This document shows, one piece after another, positions 28,645 to 36,480 of a stretch of DNA of 64,000 nt. Where the stretch lies: positions 4,342,501 to 4,406,500 of the forward strand of contig NC_009615.1 of NCBI RefSeq assembly GCF_000012845.1, given 5' to 3'. A model generated the notes under the pieces. The model saw nothing but the letters and a program-made list of their open reading frames with translations. It was not told the origin of the DNA and ran no database searches. The first letter of the stretch is position 1. Each line of letters opens with the position of its first letter. Source of the DNA: Parabacteroides distasonis ATCC 8503 (lineage in GTDB: Bacteria; Bacteroidota; Bacteroidia; Bacteroidales; Tannerellaceae). The translations under genes and the position numbers were made by a program.

Positions 28645-29766
28645 TTATTTCTTATTCGGGTCAATAGCTGCGCCCCGGACTTTATCGGTCGCGGCCAGTC
28701 CTTCTTGAACCTCGATCTTGATACCGTCGGACAGACCTACCTTTACCGGATGTTTCTCGAAGACTTGCTCCGGTTGCTCTTGTTTAACTAACTGAACGAA
28801 TGCGGAATCCCCTTGGAACTCGACCGTGCTTTCCGGGATCGTAAGAACGTCTTCCGCACGTTTTAGCACGATCTCGGCGTTGGCGCTATATCCCGCACGG
28901 ATGAAAGCATCTTCGGGGATCGTCACGGCTGCCTTGATCTCAAATTGAATGGCTCCGTTTTTCTCAACACCTTTGGGTGATACATATTCCAGCAAGGCCT
29001 CGAACGAACGGCTTTCCATGGCTCCGATCGTAAGCTTGATAGGCATTCCCTCGTGAATGCGCCCGATCTCGGTCTCGTCTACGTTTCCCTTGAAGATCAT
29101 GTCATTCATGTTGGCGACTGTGGCGATTGTCGTACCGTCGTTGAAGTTGTTCGCTTGGATAACGGAGTTACCTACTTTCACCGGGATATCCAGTATCATA
29201 CCGGTGATGGTACTACGGATCTGCGTGGTACTGGCTACATTGGAGTTCTTGGCGATACCGTCACGAATAATTTCCAGTGCGCTTTGCGCATTCTCTTTCT
29301 CCTCGACCGCCTTTAAGTAGTTGGCCTTCGAGAGATCGAAATCCTCTTGGGCGATAACACCTTGCTTGAACAGCAGTTCATCTCTCTTATAGGTTTCCTC
29401 CACCTGTTTAAGAGATATATCCGCTATGTTTACGCGAGATTCGGCGCTATTTAGCTGTACCATCTCCGGTATGACCTTGATCGTGGCGATAATCTCCCCT
29501 GCCTGTACCATCTGTCCCGCTTCTTTCCTTAGCTCGGAGATGATACCGGATATCTGCGGCTTGATCTCTACCTCGTAGCGAGGTTCCACGCTTCCGGTGG
29601 CCACCGTCTTGGTCTCTACCGTATCCCTTTTGGGGGTTACGACCTCATAAACGGTTATTACCGGTTGCGCCTTCTTCCATAAGAAATAGAATGTGCCTAT
29701 TACCGCCGCACCTACGATCGTTAATAAGATAATACGTAGGATTTTCTTTACGATGCGATTCTTCAT
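28645..29766 (-). CDS. Periplasmic adaptor (MacA/HlyD family)
   Basis: 373 residues, one N-terminal membrane segment (IILLTIVGAAVIGTFYFLW). The half-lipoyl motifs are VEIKPQISGIISELRKEAGQ and TTQIRSTITGMILDIPVKVG, separated by a helical hairpin (about 95-165). The beta-barrel and membrane-proximal domains follow (NAEIVLKRAEDVLTIPESTV). It links a MacB-type ABC transporter to the TolC-like channel whose gene starts 12 bp downstream. Confidence 0.94.
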   Translation of the reverse strand: MKNRIVKKILRIILLTIVGAAVIGTFYFLWKKAQPVITVYEVVTPKRDTVETKTVATGSVEPRYEVEIKPQISGIISELRKEAGQMVQAGEIIATIKVIPEMVQLNSAESRVNIADISLKQVEETYKRDELLFKQGVIAQEDFDLSKANYLKAVEEKENAQSALEIIRDGIAKNSNVASTTQIRSTITGMILDIPVKVGNSVIQANNFNDGTTIATVANMNDMIFKGNVDETEIGRIHEGMPIKLTIGAMESRSFEALLEYVSPKGVEKNGAIQFEIKAAVTIPEDAFIRAGYSANAEIVLKRAEDVLTIPESTVEFQGDSAFVQLVKQEQPEQVFEKHPVKVGLSDGIKIEVQEGLAATDKVRGAAIDPNKK

Positions 29767-29801
29767 GATTATATAGTTTTATTTTAATTATCGATTCGTT
29801 A

Positions 29802-31058
29802 TTATTCATCTCGGATGGCATCTATCGCTTTGATCTGCATGGCTCTCCATGCGGGAATCAGTCCGGCCATAAAACCGCTTATCAGTAGTACCACCGCGGC
29901 GGCTACCGCTGTTTGGATGTTTACGCCGGGATTCAGCAGGGTCGGATCGTTCGTTGGATTGGCGGACAATATCTTATCCAACAAATCCAAGAGGAAGACT
30001 CCGGCGCTTAATCCCAGTAAGCCCGCCAAGGCAGTCAGCACCAAGCTCTCGCTCATGACTTGCGAGATGATGTCGAAAGGCTTGGCTCCCAAAGCCCTTC
30101 GTACGCCTATCTCCCTCGTGCGCTCTTTTACCGTTACCATCATGATATTGCTGATACCAATAATACCCGATAGCAAGGTACCCATGCCGACCAGCCAGAC
30201 CAAGATGTCGATACCTGTAAACAGTAGATTGAATGTCTTGAATTGTGCGGCGATATTGACTACGCCTATCGCCTGAGGATCGGTCGGTGCGATCTGATTT
30301 TGCGTCTTCATGATATTCTTGACCTGCTCGATCGTCGTCTCAATCGGATATCCCGGTTTCACGCTCAGTGCGAGGAAATGCAGGATATCGCCTTGGTTCA
30401 AGGTCTGCTGCATGGTATTGAACGGAATGAAGACGGTTTCTTCTCCCCGGCCGCCCAGATTCAGGCCCGATGCCCTTTGGTTGACCACTCCTACTACTTG
30501 GTAGTAAAGCCCGTTCACCCGGATATATTTGCCGCAAGGGTCCTCGTTGTGGAATAATACCTCATTGATCTTCGTGCCGATCAAGCAAACCTTGCGCTTT
30601 TCCCGCATATCGATCTCATTCAATAAACGGCCATAGTATAGGTCTTGCGTATCGATATTGAAGTAAGCCGGATATATACCTTTCACGTTGAACGTTCCGG
30701 TCATTATCCCGTAAACGATATTCTTTTCCGAGCGGCTGCCCTAAAGGATGGGGGAGATATCCTGTACGCTAGGTACGTCTCGTATGATGGCGTCTATGTC
30801 CCGGTTCCTCATGTTCCAGTTTCGCCCCTTGTTGAATCCTTGGTAGGGTTCGCTGGTGCGATCGGCGTAGAAGAATAGCGAATTCGTCGCGAATCCGTTG
30901 ACGCTCTTGAACATGGCGTTCTTGAATCCCGATCCGGTACCCAGCAACAATACCAGCATAAGGATTCCCCAGAACACGCCGAAGCAAGTCATCAAGCTAC
31001 GTGTCTTGTTGCGGGTGATGGTTACCCATATTTCTGTCCATCTGTCTATGTCAAACAT
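29802..31058 (-). pseudogene. MacB-type ABC permease interrupted by one in-frame TAG
   Basis: From ATG 31058 the frame reads MFDIDRWTEIWVTITRNKTR, the first membrane segment and part of the periplasmic domain, and stops at TAG 30741-30743 after DISPIL. The same frame continues without a gap through GSRSEKNIVYGIMTGTF to a complete C-terminal half with the FtsX-type membrane segments (GIIGISNIMMVTVKERTREIG) ending at 29802. Without the stop it would be a 418-residue permease, close to the intact 425-residue paralogue upstream. A CAG-to-TAG change (Gln) is the simplest explanation. Possibilities are a genuine nonsense mutation, a strain polymorphism, a sequencing error or rare read-through. The remaining frame has an ATG at 30704 that could restart translation, but it would lack the first membrane segment. 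Confidence 0.85.
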
Positions 31059-31069
31059 ATCTTTTCGGT

Positions 31070-32347
31070 TTATTCTGTTCTCATGGCTTCAATAGCGGAT
31101 ACATTCACGGCTTTGCGAGCGGGGAAATAGCCCGCCAGCACCCCGGCTACGACCAGCACCCCGGTAGCGGCCAGCGATATCCCTAGGCTGACGGTCGGGT
31201 GCCGGAATAAGGTAAGATCCTCGCCGGGATTTCCTCCGGATGAAGCGTTGTTCATCCCGCTCATCGTCATGCCATAGTCGATTAGCTCCGTCAACCCGAT
31301 TCCCATCAGCATCCCGATGTAACCGAATATGGCGGTGATCATGATGGACTCTACGATGACAAGCTTCAATATCGAGGCCGGTTTCGCCCCGATCGCCTTC
31401 CGGATGCCGAACTCCCGGGTCCGTTCGCGTACGGTGATCAACATGATGTTGCTAACCCCCACGATACCAGCCATCAAGGTGCCGATACCTACGATCCAGA
31501 TGAAGAGCAAGATACCGTCTGTCATCGTATTGAACATACGGATCTCATTGCCGGTCATCCACATACCGATGGCATTCTTGTCTGTCGGGTCGAATATGTG
31601 CTTACGTGCCATATACGACCGGAACCTGTTCTCGAAATCCTTGCACTCTTCTTCGGTGGAGACCCCGTTTACCGTAAAGTAAATGGAGCCGAACCCGAAG
31701 CCTTTATTATAAAGTTGTTGCGCTACGGTAAACGGTATATATGCGGGCGCGTTGTTACTCTTGTCGTCATCATCATAGATACCAACAACTTGATACATCA
31801 TATTGCCGCATTTCACGTATTTACCCAGCGGGTCCTCGTTACGGAATAGCACTTCCGCCATACGGGGGCTTAGTATGATTACCTTGCGTGTAGCGTTCAT
31901 ATCCATCTTATTGATGAAGCGCCCGTTCTGGCTCGCTACATTAATATATATAATGGAATTGTAATCCTCGGATACGCCCCGCAGGTCGCCCACGATGTAT
32001 TCTTCCCCATACGAGATGGTATCTGTTTGCGAAATGGTAGCCGAGCAGTATTCTATTTCCGGGAATGCCATCTTGATGCCGCTGAGATCCGCTTCCTTGA
32101 ACTCGATCCTGCGGTTCGTGGGGTTACCTTTATAAGGCATGGTGGTATAGCGCCCCCAAACCTCCACGGTATTGGCGGAAAACCTCCGGAAGTTGAATAT
32201 GATGCCGTTTCTCAACCCATTTCCCGCTCCCAGCAGGGTAATCAGCATAAAGATCCCCCATGATACGGCGAAACCGGTCAAGAAGGTACGGAGCTTGTTT
32301 TTCTTTATCGTGCTCCATATTTCCCTAAAATTGTCAAAATCAAACAT
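31070..32347 (-). CDS. MacB-type ABC permease (intact)
   Basis: 425 residues. First membrane segment after FREIWSTIKKNKLRTFLTGF, a periplasmic MacB core domain (about 50-270, with VEVWGRYTTMPYKGNPTNRR), then three C-terminal membrane segments with GIVGVSNIMLITVRERTREFG, the coupling-helix region, and ARKAVNVSAIEAMRTE at the end. Its start overlaps the ATPase stop by 8 bp, indicating translational coupling. It could pair as a homodimer or as a heterodimer with the second permease, which is disrupted by a stop codon. Confidence 0.93.
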   Translation of the reverse strand: MFDFDNFREIWSTIKKNKLRTFLTGFAVSWGIFMLITLLGAGNGLRNGIIFNFRRFSANTVEVWGRYTTMPYKGNPTNRRIEFKEADLSGIKMAFPEIEYCSATISQTDTISYGEEYIVGDLRGVSEDYNSIIYINVASQNGRFINKMDMNATRKVIILSPRMAEVLFRNEDPLGKYVKCGNMMYQVVGIYDDDDKSNNAPAYIPFTVAQQLYNKGFGFGSIYFTVNGVSTEEECKDFENRFRSYMARKHIFDPTDKNAIGMWMTGNEIRMFNTMTDGILLFIWIVGIGTLMAGIVGVSNIMLITVRERTREFGIRKAIGAKPASILKLVIVESIMITAIFGYIGMLMGIGLTELIDYGMTMSGMNNASSGGNPGEDLTLFRHPTVSLGISLAATGVLVVAGVLAGYFPARKAVNVSAIEAMRTE

Positions 32348-33026
32348 GCGATTCTTCGTTTACGGTGTATTCAATCAATCCGTCTTTTACCCGGATAATC
32401 CGGTCGGTAGCTTCCGCCACGGATGGCTCGTGGGTAACGATCACCATGGTCATACCTTCTTGGTTTACGCTACGGAGGAGTTCCATCACTTCCACGGTCG
32501 TGGTACTATCCAATGCCCCGGTAGGCTCGTCGGCCAATATAATCTGCGGCTTGGCGATCAAGGCACGTGCGATGGCCACACGTTGCTTCTGTCCGCCGGA
32601 CATCTCGTTCGGCATATGATCCGCCCAATCCTTCAATCCCACCATGTCGAGATATTCCAGTGCCATGGCGTTTCTCTTCTTCCGGCTTATGCCTTGGTAA
32701 TAGAGTGGGAGAGCTACGTTCTCCACTGCGTTCTTAAACGAGATTAAGTTAAATGATTGGAAGATGAAGCCGATCATACGGTTCCTCAGCTCGGCGGCAC
32801 GGCTTTCGCTTAGATTCTGAATCAACTGTCCGTTTAATAGATAGGTGCCCGTGTCGTACGTATCCAATATCCCCAAGATATTCAATAGGGTTGACTTCCC
32901 GGAACCGGACGCTCCCATGATAGATACCATCTCTCCCTTCTCTATATCTAGGTCGATACCTTTCAAAACGTGCAGTGGGGCTCCGTTAAAGTACGTTTTG
33001 TTTATTCCTTTCAGTTGAATCATCAT
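32340..33026 (-). CDS. ABC transporter ATP-binding protein (MacB/LolD type)
   Basis: 228 residues. Walker A GASGSGKSTLLNILG, Q-loop in GFIFQSFNLISFKNAVENV, signature MSGGQKQRVAIARAL, Walker B IILADEPTGALD and H-loop VIVTHEPSVAEATD. Gene order ATPase, permease, permease, adaptor, TolC indicates a mechanotransmission-type exporter for a peptide, toxin, lipid or drug; the cargo is unknown. ATG 33026 is followed by another ATG at 33023, and either could be used. Confidence 0.94.
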   Translation of the reverse strand: MMIQLKGINKTYFNGAPLHVLKGIDLDIEKGEMVSIMGASGSGKSTLLNILGILDTYDTGTYLLNGQLIQNLSESRAAELRNRMIGFIFQSFNLISFKNAVENVALPLYYQGISRKKRNAMALEYLDMVGLKDWADHMPNEMSGGQKQRVAIARALIAKPQIILADEPTGALDSTTTVEVMELLRSVNQEGMTMVIVTHEPSVAEATDRIIRVKDGLIEYTVNEESHV

Positions 33027-33107
33027 ATTATGTAGTTACTTTATATATTAGACGTACAGTTTGCTAAATAAGTTACACTGTTGGTGAACACTTTTATCAT
33101 CTGGTTA

Positions 33108-33115
33108 CAAATATA
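33108..33115 (-). promoter_or_regulatory. -7 promoter element for the export operon
   Basis: The minus strand reads TATATTTG (TAnnTTTG), 82 bp upstream of ATG 33026. Confidence 0.55.
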
Positions 33116-33128
33116 TGTTTTACTAAGA

Positions 33129-33147
33129 TACCTTGTATCGCAAGGTA
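33129..33147. promoter_or_regulatory. Dyad operator-like site TACCTTG-N5-CAAGGTA
   Basis: A perfect 7-bp dyad, TACCTTG (33129-33135) and CAAGGTA (33141-33147), lies 14 bp upstream of the export promoter's -7 element, where it would overlap the -33 region. This position suits a repressor or activator, such as a PadR- or MarR-type regulator of efflux; no regulator gene is adjacent. Confidence 0.5.
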
Positions 33148-33259
33148 CTACTAATTATGTAATATTAACAAAGAGGTCTTGATTATAAGTAGATCCTTGT
33201 TCCTTTCCTCTGTATATTTTAGGCTAAACAAGCGGCTGTCTTACCCAATTCATAAGGAT

Positions 33260-33360
33260 ACATTCATCATGCACCAACTGATGCATGATCTTCTAACGGC
33301 TGGTGCATGATCATCTACCAACTGGTGCATGATCGTCCACCAGCCGTTGGACGATGAAGC
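33260..33360. repeat. Array D: about 4.5 units of 22 bp, core TGCATGATC
   Basis: TGCATGATC starts at 33282, 33304 and 33326 (exactly 22 bp apart); a diverged unit follows at 33348 (TGGACGATG) and one precedes at 33260 (ends CACCAACTGA). Within units a second semi-conserved block ACCAACTGG recurs. It lies in the divergent gap between the export operon and purT. Apart from the promoters and the dyad described separately, nothing else is seen between 33148 and 33422. Confidence 0.85.
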
Positions 33361-33422
33361 TAACCTTATCTTTGCCCTAATAGATAAAGGGAAAAGCTTT
33401 AGGCTATACAGGCATAAACCCT

Positions 33423-33430
33423 TAACTTTG
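33423..33430 (+). promoter_or_regulatory. -7 promoter element for purT
   Basis: TAACTTTG, an exact TAnnTTTG match, 29 bp before ATG 33459. No PurR-type or riboswitch element was recognised. Confidence 0.6.
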
Positions 33431-33458
33431 CGGCGAAATTCAAATAGCAGAAAGATTT

Positions 33459-34640
33459 ATGGTAACAATTGGTACGCCCAAATCGGCTACGGCAACTAAA
33501 GTCGTGCTTTGTGGCTCGGGCGAATTGGGGAAAGAGTTTGTAATAGAGTTGCAGCGTTATGGCGTGGAGGTAATCGCCTTGGATAAGTATCCGGACGCTC
33601 CGGCCATGCAGGTGGCGCATCGTTCCTATGTGGTCTCCATGCTGGATGGCGATGCCTTGCGGGAGATCATCGAGAAAGAGAAACCGGATTATATCGTGCC
33701 GGAGGTGGAAGCGATCGCTACCCGTACCTTGATGGAACTGGAGGAAGAGGGATACCATGTGATTCCTACCGCCCGTGCCACTTGGCTGACGATGAACCGT
33801 GAGGGAATCCGCCGCTTGGCGGCCGAGGAACTGGGCTTGCCTACCTCGCCGTATCGTTTCGCCGAGACCGAGGAGGAATTTAAAGAAGCGGTGAAGGTAA
33901 TCGGTATGCCTTGCGTGGTGAAGCCGATCATGAGCTCGAGCGGACACGGACAGAGCGTGGTTCGTGAGGAAAAGGATATCGATCGTGCTTGGCAGTACGC
34001 CCAAGAAGGAGGACGTGCTGGAGCGGGTAAGGTGATCGTGGAAGGTTTCGTGGATTTCGACTATGAGATTACCCAGCTGACGGTTCGGCATATCGGAGGA
34101 ACGTCTTTCTTGGAACCCGTAGGACATGTTCAGGTGGACGGTGATTACCGGGAGTCTTGGCAACCGCAAGCCATGAGCCTTGCCGCTAAAGCGAAAGCCC
34201 GTGAGATCGCCGGTAAGATCACCGAGGCTTTAGGCGGACGTGGTATTTTTGGCGTGGAATTATTCATTAAAGGAGATGATGTCATATTCAGCGAGGTTTC
34301 CCCCCGTCCGCACGATACCGGAATGGTGACGATGATTACGCAAGATTTGTCTCAATTCGCTTTGCATGCCCGTGCGGTGCTTGGCTTGCCGATCCCTAAT
34401 ATCGTGTTTCATGGAGCGGGAGCTTCCCGTGCCGTTGTAGTGGAAGGGGACAGTGACCGGTTGTCTTTGGGGAATCTGGATAAGGTTTTGGAACAACCCG
34501 ATACGCAGATGCGTTTCTTTGGAAAACCGGAAGTTCATGGACATCGCCGTATGGCCGTCTTGCTGGCTCGTGGTTTGGATGTGACGGAGGCAAGGGAGAA
34601 GACCGGAGTGATGATGGAGCAGTTAAATGTTAAATTGTGA
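33459..34640 (+). CDS. purT: Formate-dependent phosphoribosylglycinamide formyltransferase
   Basis: 393 residues, typical for PurT. ATP-grasp enzyme: N-terminal [42 protein letters not shown]-grasp core [38 protein letters not shown] and metal-binding [20 protein letters not shown] followed by PHDTGMVT. It formylates glycinamide ribonucleotide using formate and ATP in purine synthesis, instead of the folate-dependent PurN route. Single gene between divergent and convergent units. Confidence 0.97.
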   Translation: MVTIGTPKSATATKVVLCGSGELGKEFVIELQRYGVEVIALDKYPDAPAMQVAHRSYVVSMLDGDALREIIEKEKPDYIVPEVEAIATRTLMELEEEGYHVIPTARATWLTMNREGIRRLAAEELGLPTSPYRFAETEEEFKEAVKVIGMPCVVKPIMSSSGHGQSVVREEKDIDRAWQYAQEGGRAGAGKVIVEGFVDFDYEITQLTVRHIGGTSFLEPVGHVQVDGDYRESWQPQAMSLAAKAKAREIAGKITEALGGRGIFGVELFIKGDDVIFSEVSPRPHDTGMVTMITQDLSQFALHARAVLGLPIPNIVFHGAGASRAVVVEGDSDRLSLGNLDKVLEQPDTQMRFFGKPEVHGHRRMAVLLARGLDVTEAREKTGVMMEQLNVKL

Positions 34641-34725
34641 TGCTTCCTAGGATAAATGAACGTTTTGGTGTGTGTTGTGAATAAAATGTGAATATTTACA
34701 GACCTATTTTTCTATCAAAATAGTT

Positions 34726-34733
34726 TATTTTTG
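34726..34733 (+). promoter_or_regulatory. -7 element upstream of a small transcription unit
   Basis: TATTTTTG (TAnnTTTG), about 104 bp before the 31-codon frame at 34837. The intervening leader can fold around TTTCACT-AAAG-AGTGAAA (near 34790-34807). Confidence 0.45.
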
Positions 34734-34836
34734 TCTCAAGTTTTTAAAGAGACATTTGATAATCTATAAACGCAGATTACATATGTTTGTTTCACTAAAG
34801 AGTGAAATCTGATTGCCGAAAGTTTGTACTTATTTT

Positions 34837-34932
34837 ATGAATACAACAAATGGAAATATGGGCGTTGATTTGAAACGCTCTATTTCTGTTCTCGGTGAAG
34901 ATAAAAGAGTGAGCAAACAGATCAATAGCTAA
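34837..34932 (+). CDS. Candidate small protein (31 aa) within a structured short transcript
   Basis: ATG 34837 to TAA 34930-34932. It begins MNTTNGNMGVDLKRSISVLG and ends KQINS; it is hydrophilic with no signal or membrane segment. It has a promoter-like element upstream and a strong hairpin overlapping its stop, so the roughly 250-nt unit could be a small mRNA or a regulatory RNA. The protein resembles nothing I recognise. It lies in the 350-bp gap between purT and a convergent gene; the remainder of that gap shows only the leader hairpin. Confidence 0.4.
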   Translation: MNTTNGNMGVDLKRSISVLGEDKRVSKQINS

Positions 34933-34990
34933 GGGTGGGTAGATTTAACCAAACAGACATCCTTATCTCCTTTCGCCCACCCTAGCTATT
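34924..34990. terminator. Long inverted repeat / bidirectional terminator
   Basis: AATAGCTAAGGGTGGG (34924-34939) pairs with CCCACCCTAGCTATT (34976-34990), with one bulged base and a 36-nt loop. It ends 5 bp before the stop of the convergent lipoprotein gene, so it may terminate transcription from both sides. Confidence 0.65.
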
Positions 34991-34994
34991 GTTC

Positions 34995-36473
34995 TTATTT
35001 TACTTGGATTCCTTTTGTATTTCTCATGGTTTCCATCACGGCATGCGTATCTACTTGGGCCTTTTCTTGTATAAACTCCGGGAGGTTGTAAGTCCACAAC
35101 AGGTCTTTATAATATTTTACGGGATTTTTTTGCGGCAGGAGGAATGGTTTATGGGCCGTACCTTTATCATCGATATAGGTAAAGAACGGGCGTGTGTATA
35201 ATCCATCCAACCTGCGACTGCTAAATACCAGCCAACGATTGTTGTGACTCCATGAATGGTAGCTTTCTCCTTCGGCGCTGTTCGCCTCGCTCAGCGGGTA
35301 CGTCTTTCCGTCGGATAGGCGGATCATATATAATTCAGCGTCTTTATGCCAAACCCCGAAACCGCCATATTCCTGTAGGGTAAAAGCCAGATATTTACCA
35401 TCCGGTGAGATTCTAGGGAAGGATACGCTTTTGTGATTGGCCCGGCCATTGTATAAAGTATCTACTTGCTGGCCTAGGGTGCGGGTTTCCGGGTCAAAGT
35501 CGACACGGCATAGGCTGTAGGTCATTTGTCTGAAATTCTTAGAAATAGAATCTACGGCGGCGGTCGAACTGAAATAGAGGCTCTTCCCGTCGGGAGAGAA
35601 CGCAGGGAATATTTGCCATGCGTCTTTGGAATTTAACGCTTCGCAAGAGAATACCTCGTTCTTCTTCACGTCGTAGATCACGATATCGGAGTTATGATCC
35701 AATACTTCCAGCGTATTGGGATTATTGATGAAGAAGTTTTGGTAGGTATCGCATACGGTGGCCGCCAGATAGTTACCATTCGGATGCCAATACATGTAGA
35801 CAAAGTTTGAGACGGTCTCGGGAGTCTTGGTATTTAGCTTGGTGATTTTCTTTCCATCAATCAGTACGGAACCAGCGTGTTTGCCTCGCATATGGAAAAT
35901 CATTTTATCCGGGTTCCCGGAGGAAAACGTATGGCAGTTTACGCAGTTATAGTCGGTTAGGCTATTCTCATAAATCACGCTTTGGTCATAATTCTCCAAG
36001 TTTCGTTGATAGATACCCATCCTGTTCCACATATCATTGCTCAAGGCTAATAACCGATAGGCTATATATTTATCAATGGAATCATTTGCGATGTCCATAT
36101 GAAAAGGCGTATAGGCGTTCCATTCGCCCTGTATGCGTTTAGCAATGGTCAATTCTATTTGGTTTCCGGCATTCTCTTTCAATAAGGCTTTCCATCTCTT
36201 TTGTGGGATCTCAAAGAGCCCCTCATCACTATAGACTTGGAGTTGAGTCTTTTCCCCTTTAATGATAAGGCAGTGCTCACTGCTATCGGCGATAGAGAAA
36301 TTGAGCGGGGCGATGTTCACAGGGATGGTCACATCCTTGTAATCCGGATAAATGGTTATTTCCTTGTTTAAGCTCTTGGCGATCTGTATGTCGTTTTTGG
36401 AGCATGAAACCATCAAGGCGATGAGAAAAAGGAAAAGATATCGGTTTGTATTTGTATAAGTCTGTCTTTCCAT
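34995..36473 (-). CDS. CxxCH-containing TolB/PD40-like beta-propeller lipoprotein (copy 2)
   Basis: 492 residues. Lipobox MVSC (Cys24). Residues about 40-130 form a beta domain (YPDYKDVTIPVNIAPLNFSI). A c-type heme-binding motif, CVNCH, lies at 177-181 in YNCVNCHTFSSGNPDKM. From about 215 PD40/WD40-type propeller blades follow: MYWHPNGNYLAATV, FPAFSPDGKSLYFSS, FPRISPDGKYLAFTL and YHSWSHNNRWLVFSSRR. A lipid-anchored monoheme cytochrome-like protein with a propeller is implied, but covalent heme attachment is inferred only from the motif. The membrane-protein partner gene lies 7 bp upstream. Colinear with the 488-residue copy at 38264-39730. Function unknown. Confidence 0.82.
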   Translation of the reverse strand: MERQTYTNTNRYLFLFLIALMVSCSKNDIQIAKSLNKEITIYPDYKDVTIPVNIAPLNFSIADSSEHCLIIKGEKTQLQVYSDEGLFEIPQKRWKALLKENAGNQIELTIAKRIQGEWNAYTPFHMDIANDSIDKYIAYRLLALSNDMWNRMGIYQRNLENYDQSVIYENSLTDYNCVNCHTFSSGNPDKMIFHMRGKHAGSVLIDGKKITKLNTKTPETVSNFVYMYWHPNGNYLAATVCDTYQNFFINNPNTLEVLDHNSDIVIYDVKKNEVFSCEALNSKDAWQIFPAFSPDGKSLYFSSTAAVDSISKNFRQMTYSLCRVDFDPETRTLGQQVDTLYNGRANHKSVSFPRISPDGKYLAFTLQEYGGFGVWHKDAELYMIRLSDGKTYPLSEANSAEGESYHSWSHNNRWLVFSSRRLDGLYTRPFFTYIDDKGTAHKPFLLPQKNPVKYYKDLLWTYNLPEFIQEKAQVDTHAVMETMRNTKGIQVK

Positions 36474-36480
36474 ATGTGTT

